This document shows, piece after piece, positions 12,248-19,352 of a stretch of DNA of 24,592 nucleotides. Source of the DNA: Thermoleophilia bacterium (lineage in GTDB: Bacteria > Actinomycetota > Thermoleophilia > Gaiellales > Gaiellaceae); assembly GCA_025934335.1 (NCBI GenBank), contig JAICYG010000015.1:1-24592 (forward strand). Direction: 5' to 3'. The stretch's first letter is position 1; every line of letters begins with the position of its first letter. The notes beneath the pieces were generated by a model. It worked only from the letters and a program-made list of their open reading frames with translations. It did no database searches and was not told the DNA's origin. Position numbers and translations under genes: made by a program.

Positions 12248-13767
12248 TCTCGGTCTACGAGAAGGAGGGCGTCGAGCACCTCGCGCGCGGGCTGCACGAG
12301 CTCGGCTTCGAGCTCGTCTCCTCCGGCGGCACCGCCGCGTACCTCGAGGAGCTCGGCCTGCCGGTGACCCGCGTCGAGGACGTGACGGGCGCGCCCGAGC
12401 TGCTCGGCGGCCGGGTCAAGACACTCCACCCCAACATCCACGCCGGGATCCTCGCCCGCCGCGACCGCGACGACGACACTGCCGCGCTCGCAGAGCAGGG
12501 CATCGCGCCGTTCGACGTCGTCTGCGTCAACCTCTACCCCTTCGCGAAGGTCGCGGCGCGGCTCGGCCCGACCGAGGACGAGACGATCGAGATGATCGAC
12601 GTCGGCGGGCCGTCGATGCTGCGCGCGGCGGCGAAGAACTTCGCGCACGTCGCCGCCGTCAGCGACACGCGACAGTACGAGGTGGTGCTGCGCGAGTTAC
12701 GCGAGCACGGCGAGGTGACCCTCGAGACACGCCGGCGTCTTGCGGCCGAGGCGTTCGCGACGACGGCGGCCTACGAGGCGTCGATCGCAGAGTGGTTCGC
12801 TCGCGGCGAGCGCTTCCCGGAGCAGCTGACGCTCTCGTTCCGCAAGGTGTCCGACCTTCCGTACGGCGAGAACCCGCATCAGGCCGCGGCGGTCTACTGG
12901 GAGGTCGGCGCCCGGAAGCACCTGCTCTCCCGCGTCGAGCAGCTGGGCGGGAGGGAGCTCTCCTACAACAACCTCGCCGATCTCGAGGGCGCGCGGCGCG
13001 TCATCCGCGAGCTCTCCGAGCCGGCCGCGGTGATCGTCAAGCACGCGAACCCGTGCGGGGTCGCGATTGCGGAGACGATCGAGGAGGCTTGGGAGCGCGC
13101 GCTCGCCGCCGACCCCGTCTCCGCCTTCGGCTGCGTCGCGATCCTCAACCGCCCCGTGCCGACGGCGCTGGGCGAGCGCATCGCGGAGCACTTCGTCGAG
13201 GTGCTGCTCGCGCCGGAGTACGAGGACGGCGCACTCGCGGCGCTCGCGCGCAAGCCGGCCCTGCGGATCCTCCAGGACGCGGAGCGCCGCGCCGACACGC
13301 CGGGAGAGCGCGACTTCAAGCGCGTCGTCGGCGGCCTACTCGTCCAGGACCGCGACGCCGACACGCAGGATCGCGAGGGGATGCACGTCGCGACGGGCGA
13401 GGTCACGGACGAGGCATGGGCGGATCTCCTCTTCGCGTGGCGCGTCTGCAAGCACGTCTCGTCGAACGCGATCGTGCTCGCGCGCGACGGCCGGACGATC
13501 GGCATCGGCGCGGGGCAGATGAGCCGCGTCGACGCGGTGAGGATCGCAGTCGAGAAGGCGCACGAGCTCGGGCACGAGACCCGTGGGGCGGTGCTCGCGA
13601 GCGACGCGTTCTTCCCGTTCGCCGACGGCCCGCAGCTCGCGCTCGGCGCGGGCATCACGGCGATCGTCCAGCCGGGCGGCTCCAAGCGGGACGCCGAGGT
13701 GTGCTCGGCGGTCGAGGCGGCCGGCGCCGCCATGGTGCTGACCGGTCGGCGGCACTTCCGTCACTGA
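12220..13767 (+). CDS. purH: Bifunctional AICAR transformylase / IMP cyclohydrolase PurH, 515 aa
   Basis: Performs the last two steps of IMP synthesis: formylation of AICAR, then cyclisation. The N-terminal MGS-like cyclohydrolase domain shows LISVYEKEG, LVSSGGTAAYL, GGRVKTLHPNIHAGIL, VNLYPF and LRAAAKN. The AICARFT domain shows LPYGENPHQ, NNLADLEGA, the catalytic VKHANPCGVA, SAFG, SNAIVLARDGRTIGIGAGQMSRVDA, SDAFFPFADG and QPGGSKRDAEV. It ends with the family's typical RHFRH. Length is normal. GTG at 12220 gives MSEQRRRALISVYEKEG, matching known N-termini, and overlaps purN by 28 bases. Frames extending upstream to 11674 are only open-frame read-through. The LprI-like gene follows 7 bases after its stop. 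Confidence 0.96.
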   Translation: MSEQRRRALISVYEKEGVEHLARGLHELGFELVSSGGTAAYLEELGLPVTRVEDVTGAPELLGGRVKTLHPNIHAGILARRDRDDDTAALAEQGIAPFDVVCVNLYPFAKVAARLGPTEDETIEMIDVGGPSMLRAAAKNFAHVAAVSDTRQYEVVLRELREHGEVTLETRRRLAAEAFATTAAYEASIAEWFARGERFPEQLTLSFRKVSDLPYGENPHQAAAVYWEVGARKHLLSRVEQLGGRELSYNNLADLEGARRVIRELSEPAAVIVKHANPCGVAIAETIEEAWERALAADPVSAFGCVAILNRPVPTALGERIAEHFVEVLLAPEYEDGALAALARKPALRILQDAERRADTPGERDFKRVVGGLLVQDRDADTQDREGMHVATGEVTDEAWADLLFAWRVCKHVSSNAIVLARDGRTIGIGAGQMSRVDAVRIAVEKAHELGHETRGAVLASDAFFPFADGPQLALGAGITAIVQPGGSKRDAEVCSAVEAAGAAMVLTGRRHFRH

Positions 13768-13774
13768 GCGGGCC

Positions 13775-14203
13775 GTGCGTCGGATCCTCGTCACGGTGGC
13801 CGCGGCTGTGATCGCGAGCCCGGCGGCGGCGGCGGCGGCGGCAGGCGGGTTGGCCCCGCCGGTAATCCATGAGCCGTTCACGCCGCTTCCCTGCCCGATT
13901 CACCCGGACACGACGGTCGACGTCGAAGGGTGCCAGGAGATGCGGATCCTGAAGACGGACCGCGCGATCGACGGTGCAGTGAGGGTCGTCTTCCGTCGCC
14001 TGCAGACAACGAGCGCGCGGTCGTCCTTCGTCGCCGGTGAGCAGAACTGGCTGCGCTACCGTCGGCAGTCGTGTCTTGCCGAGGCGGCGCGCTACCGGGG
14101 CGGCTCGGCCGAGCCGGTCGCCTACGCGACCTGCACGGTGCGCAGGAACCGGTCGCATCTGGTCGATCTGCTTGCGATGAGATCAGCTCTCGCCCGGCCC
14201 TGA
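13775..14203 (+). CDS. Secreted LprI-like (PF07007/DUF1311-type) protein, 142 aa
   Basis: Probable exported protein with a lysozyme-inhibitor LprI-type domain. The N-terminus MRRILVTVAAAVIASPAAAAAAAGG is a signal peptide whose Ala run is encoded by a CGG/GGC repeat. The mature part has four cysteines (40, 53, 100, 120) able to form two disulfides. It also has the family pattern: EGCQEM, RVVFRRLQ, FVAGEQNWLRYRRQSCLAEAA, GGS and ATCTVRRNRSHLVDLL. Family members bind lysozyme or have unknown extracytoplasmic roles; the role here is unknown. GTG at 13775 lies 7 bases after the purH stop, so it may ride on the purine transcript, with no functional link evident. Confidence 0.75.
   Translation: MRRILVTVAAAVIASPAAAAAAAGGLAPPVIHEPFTPLPCPIHPDTTVDVEGCQEMRILKTDRAIDGAVRVVFRRLQTTSARSSFVAGEQNWLRYRRQSCLAEAARYRGGSAEPVAYATCTVRRNRSHLVDLLAMRSALARP
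13821..13842 (+). repeat. CGG trinucleotide repeat (7 units) in signal-peptide codons
   Basis: Seven tandem CGG units plus one base encode the Ala run in the signal peptide of the LprI-like protein. Slippage here would lengthen or shorten the hydrophobic core in steps of one Ala without a frameshift. Confidence 0.8.
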
Positions 14204-14248
14204 GGCTGGACTAGCCTGGATCGCGTTCACGCGGGCAGAACCGACTCC

Positions 14249-14254
14249 GGGAGG
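14249..14254 (+). promoter_or_regulatory. Shine-Dalgarno (GGGAGG) for the MFS gene
   Basis: GGGAGG with a 7-base spacer to the ATG at 14262 is one of the few good ribosome binding sites in the window, so this gene has a real 5' leader. The 58-base gap 14204-14261 also contains TAGCCT at 14212-14217 as a possible -10 box, without a clear -35. Confidence 0.7.
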
Positions 14255-14261
14255 CAGACAC

Positions 14262-15695
14262 ATGGCAGAAGTCGACCCACTCCGCTGGAAGGCGCTCGCC
14301 GTCGTGTGCGCGGCGTTCTTCATGACCGTGCTCGACGTGTCGATCGTCAACGTGGCACTGCCCTCGATCGGCAAGGCGCTCGACTTCTCCCGCGACAGCC
14401 TGCAGTGGGTGATCACCGCGTACGCGATCACGTTCGGCGGCTTCCTGCTCCTCGGCGGGCGCGCCGCCGACCTGCTCGGCCGCCGGCGCGTGTTCCTCTC
14501 CGGCGTCGTGCTCTTCACGGCGGCCTCGTTCCTCTGCGGGCTCGCGTGGTCGGAAGGCGTGCTGATCACCGCGCGCGCCGTCCAGGGCCTCGGCGCCGCG
14601 ATCATCTCGCCCGCCGCCCTCTCGATCGTCACGACCACGTTCGAGGAGGGCGCGGAGCGGAACAAGGCGCTCGGCATCTGGGGCGCGATCGGCGGCTCCG
14701 GCGCGGCGGTCGGCGTACTCGCGGGCGGCGTGCTGACGAAGTACCTGGGCTGGGAGTGGATCTTCTTCGTGAACGTCCCGGTCGGCGCGCTCGCGCTCGC
14801 CCTGGCGCCGCGGCTCGTGCGCGAGAGCCGCGCCGACCGCGAAGCGAGCCAGGACATCGCCGGCGCGGTCACCGTCACCGCCGGGCTCGCGCTGCTCGTC
14901 TACGCCGTGTCGAAGGCGCCGGACCACGGCTGGGGCTCCGGGTGGACGCTCTCGCGGCTCGCCGTCGCAGTGGTGCTGCTCGCGGCGTTCCTCGTCGTCG
15001 AGTCACGCGCGAAGGACCCGATCATGCCCTTCCGGATCTTCCGCGTCAGCACCGTTGCGGGGGCGAACGCCGCCGGCCTCCTGCTCGGGGCCGTCGTGTT
15101 CGCGAACTTCTTCCTGCTGACGCTCTACGTCCAGCAGGTGCTCGGCTGGTCCGCGCTCAAGACCGGCCTCACGTTCGTCGCGACCGCCGGCACGGCCGTG
15201 CTCTGGGCCGGGATCGCGCAGGCGCTCGTGACGAGGATCGGGGCGAAGACGGTGATGGCCGTCGGCTTCGTCGCGATGATCGCCGGCATGGCGTGGTACA
15301 CGCAGATCCCCGTCCACGCCTCGTACTGGAGCGACCTGCTGCCCGGCTACCTGCTCGTCGGCTTCGCGCTCCCGTTCTCCTTCATCCCGGTGTCGATCGC
15401 CGCGCTCGCCGGCGTCCAGGCGCACGAGGCGGGCCTCGCGTCCGGCCTCATCAACACCGCGCAGCAGATCGGCGGCGCGATCGGCGTCGCCGTCACGTCG
15501 TCGGTGTCGATCAGCCACTTCAACACGTTGCTGCGCGAGCACGGCCCGCAGTCGTTCCCGCAGTCGTTCACCTCCGGCTCGCAGTGGGCATTCTGGGTCT
15601 GCGCCGGCGTCGCAGTCGTCGGCCTCGTCGCGACGCTGACGCTCGTCCGCTCGTCGCAGCTCGCACACGCCGGCGAGGCGGCGGCGCTCGGCTGA
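14262..15695 (+). CDS. MFS multidrug exporter, DHA2 (EmrB/QacA) family, 477 aa
   Basis: Proton-coupled drug:H+ antiporter in the inner membrane with about 14 TM helices. The signatures are in order: motif D1 LDVSIVNVALPSIG (~24-37), motif A GGRAADLLGRRRVF (~66-79), motif B ITARAVQGLGAA (~104-115) and motif C-like GAIGGSGAAVGVLAGGVLTKYLGWEWIFFVNVP. In the second half, ASGLINTAQQIGGAIGVAV is typical of DHA2 exporters. The substrate is unknown. The ATG at 14262 is set by the GGGAGG site. No adjacent TetR-type repressor is present, which is unusual for this class. The stop codon lies inside a strong hairpin that probably terminates transcription. Confidence 0.93.
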   Translation: MAEVDPLRWKALAVVCAAFFMTVLDVSIVNVALPSIGKALDFSRDSLQWVITAYAITFGGFLLLGGRAADLLGRRRVFLSGVVLFTAASFLCGLAWSEGVLITARAVQGLGAAIISPAALSIVTTTFEEGAERNKALGIWGAIGGSGAAVGVLAGGVLTKYLGWEWIFFVNVPVGALALALAPRLVRESRADREASQDIAGAVTVTAGLALLVYAVSKAPDHGWGSGWTLSRLAVAVVLLAAFLVVESRAKDPIMPFRIFRVSTVAGANAAGLLLGAVVFANFFLLTLYVQQVLGWSALKTGLTFVATAGTAVLWAGIAQALVTRIGAKTVMAVGFVAMIAGMAWYTQIPVHASYWSDLLPGYLLVGFALPFSFIPVSIAALAGVQAHEAGLASGLINTAQQIGGAIGVAVTSSVSISHFNTLLREHGPQSFPQSFTSGSQWAFWVCAGVAVVGLVATLTLVRSSQLAHAGEAAALG

Positions 15696-15707
15696 GCGCC
15701 GCCGCCT
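15676..15707. terminator. Bidirectional terminator hairpin at a convergent gene junction
   Basis: Arms 15676-15688 and 15695-15707 are perfect 13-base reverse complements, almost all G/C, with a 6-base loop. The hairpin covers the last codons and the TGA of the MFS gene and ends 7 bases before the stop of the converging DUF4242 gene. It is not followed by a T-run, only by CTCCCCTC, so it would be a U-poor terminator, as is common in high-GC actinobacteria. Confidence 0.75.
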
Positions 15708-15713
15708 CTCCCC

Positions 15714-16004
15714 TCACACCGGCAGCGGGTCGGGCCGGACGACGACCGTGTCGACGACCTCGTGGATCTCGGTCGCCGGTAGGTCGGCGCGCTCAGCGTG
15801 CTCGCGCACCTTCTCGGGGCTCGTCGCGTCGTAGATGCAGAACGTCCCGAGCGAGCCGTCCTCCTCGCGGACGACGTACGACCGGATCCAGCGGATGTCG
15901 TCCGCCATCTCGTCGTCGCCGACGCGTCGCGACCGCTGCGCGGCGATGCCGAGCTCGTCGGCATCGGCCCAGCCGTACGGGCGCCGGATCACGTAGAGGC
16001 TCAC
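15714..16004 (-). CDS. DUF4242 (SCO4226-like) protein, 96 aa
   Basis: Small ferredoxin-like alpha/beta protein of the DUF4242 family. A Streptomyces member, SCO4226, is reported as a nickel-binding protein; the cellular role is unclear. Visible family features: SLYVIRRPYG (first strand), IRWIRSYVVREEDGSLGTFCIYDATSPEKVREHAERADLPATEIHEV. The start GTG at 16004 shares GTGA with the stop of the upstream secreted-protein gene (4-nt overlap), so the two are translationally coupled. Its 3' end faces the MFS gene across the hairpin terminator. The C-terminal VVRPDPLPV tail is longer than the core domain. Confidence 0.82.
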   Translation of the reverse strand: MSLYVIRRPYGWADADELGIAAQRSRRVGDDEMADDIRWIRSYVVREEDGSLGTFCIYDATSPEKVREHAERADLPATEIHEVVDTVVVRPDPLPV

Positions 16005-16594
16005 CGCGAGCCACCGCACTTGACGAGCGGGTTCCACATCGCGAACTCGCCGCTCGGGTTGTGCTGGAAGAGCCACACGTGCAGCGAGTAGAACGCGGGC
16101 AGGCCGAAGCGGTTGCCCGCAGGCGTCGTGTTGAAGCGGTGGCCGAACATCACCGGCGCGCCGTTGTGCTTCGCGTCCCAGGCCCGCTTGATGACGACGT
16201 ACTCGAGCGCCGCGAGGCGGAGCCTGGCGCCCGCCTCGGGCCGGTACACGAGCGCCTCCGGCTCGTGGAGGTCGAGCTGCCCGTCGCCGACGAGCGTCGA
16301 CGAGGCGTAGTGGACGCCCATCGCACCCATCGCCATCCCCGGCATCGGGTCCATCGCGATGCACGAGATGCCCTTCGTGTCCTTGAGCAGGCCGTAGCCC
16401 GCCTGCGTCGCGACCGTGAGGTCGGCGAACTTCGCCGTCTCCCCCTTGACGACCGAGACGGCGACGTTGCCTGTCGCCGTGACGGCCGTCCCGCCGCCCG
16501 TGTCCGGCGCCTGGTCGAGCGCGAGCGCGAGCGCCGGCAGCGCGAGCGCCGCGACGGCGACGACCGCGACCAGGACGCGTCTGTCGAGCTTCAT
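16001..16594 (-). CDS. Secreted Met-rich protein of unknown function, 197 aa
   Basis: Exported protein: basic N-terminus MKLDRR, hydrophobic core VLVAVVAVAALALPALALA and probable signal-peptidase cleavage near residues 24-27. The mature region has a conserved look: GISCIAMDPMPGMAMGAMGVHY at 75-96 contains five Met and a Cys. Then come PEALVYRPEAGARLRLAALEYVV, FGHRFN, FGLPAFYSLHVWLFQHNPSGEFAMWNPLVKC and a final Cys193. Cys78 and Cys193 could form a disulfide. The Met/His content suggests metal binding, but this is inference. I do not recognise a named family. The ATG at 16594 is supported by AAGGAG at a 9-base spacing. It is coupled to the DUF4242 gene by a GTGA overlap. Confidence 0.8.
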   Translation of the reverse strand: MKLDRRVLVAVVAVAALALPALALALDQAPDTGGGTAVTATGNVAVSVVKGETAKFADLTVATQAGYGLLKDTKGISCIAMDPMPGMAMGAMGVHYASSTLVGDGQLDLHEPEALVYRPEAGARLRLAALEYVVIKRAWDAKHNGAPVMFGHRFNTTPAGNRFGLPAFYSLHVWLFQHNPSGEFAMWNPLVKCGGSR

Positions 16595-16603
16595 CTCTTG
16601 CGA

Positions 16604-16609
16604 CTCCTT
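16604..16609 (-). promoter_or_regulatory. Shine-Dalgarno (AAGGAG) of the secreted-protein gene
   Basis: AAGGAG on the minus strand, 9 bases before the ATG at 16594. The 110-base gap 16595-16704 behind it holds a small inverted repeat (CCAGT at 16614-16618, ACTGG at 16625-16629). On the minus strand it also holds TACCGT at 16634-16639, a possible -10 box. The gene may therefore have its own promoter rather than depend on the regulator gene upstream. Confidence 0.65.
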
Positions 16610-16704
16610 CCGTCCAGTTCGTTGACTGGATCGACGGTAGGAGGAGCCCGCACCGTGCGCATGGGCGCGACCACCCAGATTTCGGCCGCCCCGCTACGGG
16701 TCTT

Positions 16705-19254
16705 TCAGGCGGCGAGCAGGTCGCCTGCGCGGCGCACCGCGTCACGGCGGGACGAGGCGCCGAGCTTCGCGAGGATCGCGGCCACGTGGTGCTCCGCCGT
16801 CCGGAGCGACACGACGAGCGCGTCGGCGATCTCCGCGTTCGTGCGGCCGTCGGCGACCAGCCGTAGCACCTCGAGCTGGCGCGCGGTCAGCCCGGCCCGG
16901 TTTCCCCGCGCGGCGGCGTAGGGGCCGCGCGGGACGCGCAGCCCGAGCTCGCGCAGGCGCCGTGTCGCCCGCCGCGCGAGCGGAGCGGCGCCGAGCGAGC
17001 GGGCAATCTCGAGCGCCTCGGCGAGCGCGCCCGGGTCGTCTGTCAGCGTCAGCACGAGCGCCCGGTCGTAGCTCCAGCCCGCATCGCCGTACGCGTCGGC
17101 CGCGGCCTTCCAGTCGCGAGCCGCGACGTGGGTGTACGGGGAGGCTGCTGGACCGTCCACGTCGATCTCGATGCCTGCGAGGGCGGCTGCAGCCCCGAGC
17201 GTCACCGTCAGGCGCGTCTCGTGGAGCGGCTGACGGAGCAGCTCCTCGAGCTCCGCGAACCGGCGCGGCCGGTCGAGCAGCGAGCTCTCTGCGATCAGCG
17301 CGATGACGGGGATGACGCGGGCGACGTCGCCCGTCCGCCACGCGCGGTCGTAGAGCTCGCGAAGCCGCTCGTCTGCGTCGCCGTCGCCCCGCCGCACCGC
17401 CAGCTCGGCGAGCAGCGTGCGGGCGAGCAGCTCGGAGACCGAGGTGCCCCGCCGCGTCTCGGCGGCGAGGACCCGCTCCGCCTCGGACCAGTTCCCCGCC
17501 CGGAGGTCGAGCCACGCGAGCGAGATGCGCGCGTATCCGGCGAGGTGGTGGATCTCGCGCTCCTCCGCAGCGGCGAGCGCCTGCTCGAGATAGGGCCTGG
17601 ACTCGCGCGGGAGCCCCCAGAACATGAGCGAATAGCCGAGGTTCGTCAGGGCGCGAACGGCCTCGTGGTGCTCGCCTGCCGCAGCCGCGACACGGTGCGC
17701 CTCGAGCAGCGGGGCGATCTGACCCGGGTCCGCCTGGACGTCGACCGTCGCGAGCGTGACGAGCGCGTGCGCGCGCGTGTCGTGGAGCTCGAGGCGGCCC
17801 GCCAGCTCGAGCGCACGCCGGCCCCAACGCCGGGCGCCGTCCACGTCCCCCGCGAGCATGGCCAGCTGCGCCGCGCCGCTGTAGGCGCACCCGAGCTCGC
17901 CCGAGTCGCCGAAGGGCTCGAGGATTCGCGTCGCCTCGACGGCCCTGGCCCGCGCGATCTCGCCGTCGCCCGCGAACCAGTGCATCCGCGACAGCACCCG
18001 GCTGCACCGGCCGACCGACTGGACGTCCCCGAGCTCGGCCCAGATCCCGCACGCTTGCTGCGTCGCCGCCACCGCGTCGGCGATACCCCCGGCGAAGAAG
18101 GCGGCGGCACCGAGCTCCTCGAGGATCGCCGCCTGCTCGGGCCGCGAGTGGCGTTCGAGGAAGTCGGCGGCGCGCCGGAAGTGCGCGTGCGCCTCGCGAG
18201 TGGAGTGCAGCGCCGCTGCGCGCCGGGCGGCGACGAGCGCGTGCGCCGCGACGACGTCCTCCGCGCCCGCTGCCTCGGCGTGGTGGACGATCTCGGCCGG
18301 GTCGCCGTTCGCCGCGAGCAGCGCGGCGGCAATCTCGCCGTGCAGCCGCCGGCGCGTGGCGGCGGGAATGGTCTCGAGCACCGCCTTGCGGGCGAGCTCG
18401 TGGCGGAACGAGACCCAGCGCGGCCGTACCTCGAGCAGATGGCGCCGCTCGGGATCGGCCGCGACCGCCGGCCACTCCGGGAGGACGCGGTCGAGCAGCG
18501 AGGTCGCGACGCGACGAGGCACTACGGCAACCAACTCGACGAGCCCACGCGCGTCGCCGTCGAGACGCGACAGGCGCCCGCCCACGGAGTGCGCGACGGA
18601 GCGCGGGACGTCGTCCTCGGCGCACGCGAGCAACTCGGTGACGAGGAACGGGTTGCCGCGGGTGGCCGCGAAGACCTCGTCCGCCTCGCGCCCGGCGAGG
18701 TCGGCGACCGCGGCGGCCGAGAGTGGCGCCGGCTCGACGAATGCCGCGATCGTCGCCGGGATCGCTCCCAGGGCCGCGTGCAGCGGGTGGTCGGGCGGGG
18801 TCTCCCCCGGCCGGAGCGTCAGGACGAGCAGGGCGCGCAGCGGCGCGATGCGGCGGCCGAGGAAGGTGATCGCATCGAGCGTCGCGCCGTCCGCCCAGTG
18901 GACGTCCTCGAGCACGAGTACGGTCGTGCGCGAGCGGGCGTCCAGCTCGGCGTGGAGAAGCGGGTGCAGCTCCTGCGGCGGAGCCCCGTCCCGAATCGCC
19001 TGCTCGAGCGGCTGAGAGACGCTTCCGACCAGGTCGGCGAAGGGGGCGAGCGGCCGCGCGATCGACAGGTCGTCGCACGTGCCGACGAGCACCTTCGTCT
19101 CGCCGTCGAGGCCGGCAAGGAACGACGAGACGAGGGTCGTCTTGCCGATGCCGGGCTCGCCCGTGACGAGCGCGACCCGTCCCTCGCCGCCGGCCGCGTC
19201 CGTGTGTGCCCGCGCGAGCACGGCGAGCGTGTCGTCACGCTCGAGCAGACGCAC
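16705..19254 (-). CDS. LAL-type LuxR-family transcriptional regulator with ATPase domain, 849 aa
   Basis: Large ATP-binding LuxR-family (LAL) regulator. The N-terminal AAA/STAND-type ATPase has Walker A GEPGIGKTT at residues 32-40 and Walker B VLVLEDVHWAD at ~112-122. A long helical middle region (~350-750) rich in Ala/Leu/Glu repeats looks TPR-like. The C-terminal HTH is GLTARQLEVLRLVADGRTNAEIADALVVSLRTAEHHVAAILAKLGASSRRDAV. The family usually acts as ATP-regulated transcription activators whose inducer is sensed by the middle region; target and ligand are unknown. GTG at 19254 gives the usual MRLLERDDTLAVL start; the longer frame to 19416 would run across the divergent promoter region. The neighbouring secreted protein/DUF4242 pair downstream on the same strand is a candidate target. 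Confidence 0.9.
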   Translation of the reverse strand: MRLLERDDTLAVLARAHTDAAGGEGRVALVTGEPGIGKTTLVSSFLAGLDGETKVLVGTCDDLSIARPLAPFADLVGSVSQPLEQAIRDGAPPQELHPLLHAELDARSRTTVLVLEDVHWADGATLDAITFLGRRIAPLRALLVLTLRPGETPPDHPLHAALGAIPATIAAFVEPAPLSAAAVADLAGREADEVFAATRGNPFLVTELLACAEDDVPRSVAHSVGGRLSRLDGDARGLVELVAVVPRRVATSLLDRVLPEWPAVAADPERRHLLEVRPRWVSFRHELARKAVLETIPAATRRRLHGEIAAALLAANGDPAEIVHHAEAAGAEDVVAAHALVAARRAAALHSTREAHAHFRRAADFLERHSRPEQAAILEELGAAAFFAGGIADAVAATQQACGIWAELGDVQSVGRCSRVLSRMHWFAGDGEIARARAVEATRILEPFGDSGELGCAYSGAAQLAMLAGDVDGARRWGRRALELAGRLELHDTRAHALVTLATVDVQADPGQIAPLLEAHRVAAAAGEHHEAVRALTNLGYSLMFWGLPRESRPYLEQALAAAEEREIHHLAGYARISLAWLDLRAGNWSEAERVLAAETRRGTSVSELLARTLLAELAVRRGDGDADERLRELYDRAWRTGDVARVIPVIALIAESSLLDRPRRFAELEELLRQPLHETRLTVTLGAAAALAGIEIDVDGPAASPYTHVAARDWKAAADAYGDAGWSYDRALVLTLTDDPGALAEALEIARSLGAAPLARRATRRLRELGLRVPRGPYAAARGNRAGLTARQLEVLRLVADGRTNAEIADALVVSLRTAEHHVAAILAKLGASSRRDAVRRAGDLLAA

Positions 19255-19352
19255 GTCGCCCCGTTCGGGCTCGCGAAAGATGGGTGGCACCACGCCGGAT
19301 ATAGGCGGCCGCCGCCCATGCGGATTGGACCCGGCGGTAGGCTTCCCGGCCA
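19255..19352. promoter_or_regulatory. Divergent promoter region between the LAL regulator and CBS
   Basis: This 98-base gap separates two divergent genes. It contains TATATC on the minus strand at 19298-19303 (candidate -10 for the regulator, ~43 bases before its GTG). It also contains TAGGCT at 19338-19343 on the plus strand (candidate -10 for CBS, 9 bases before the ATG at 19353). The 10-base palindrome GGCGGCCGCC sits between them at 19304-19313. No -35 box or Shine-Dalgarno sequence is convincing. Confidence 0.4.

Noticed and set aside
13821..13842. CGG repeat considered as a CRISPR or mobile-element remnant
   Set aside because: It is a simple trinucleotide run in frame with signal-peptide Ala codons; there are no spaced repeats, terminal inverted repeats or target duplications.
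14306..16921. An 871-codon plus-strand frame running through the MFS gene into the minus-strand block
   Set aside because: It is out of frame with the MFS protein, very Arg-rich, and crosses a strong terminator hairpin and two well-supported opposite-strand genes.
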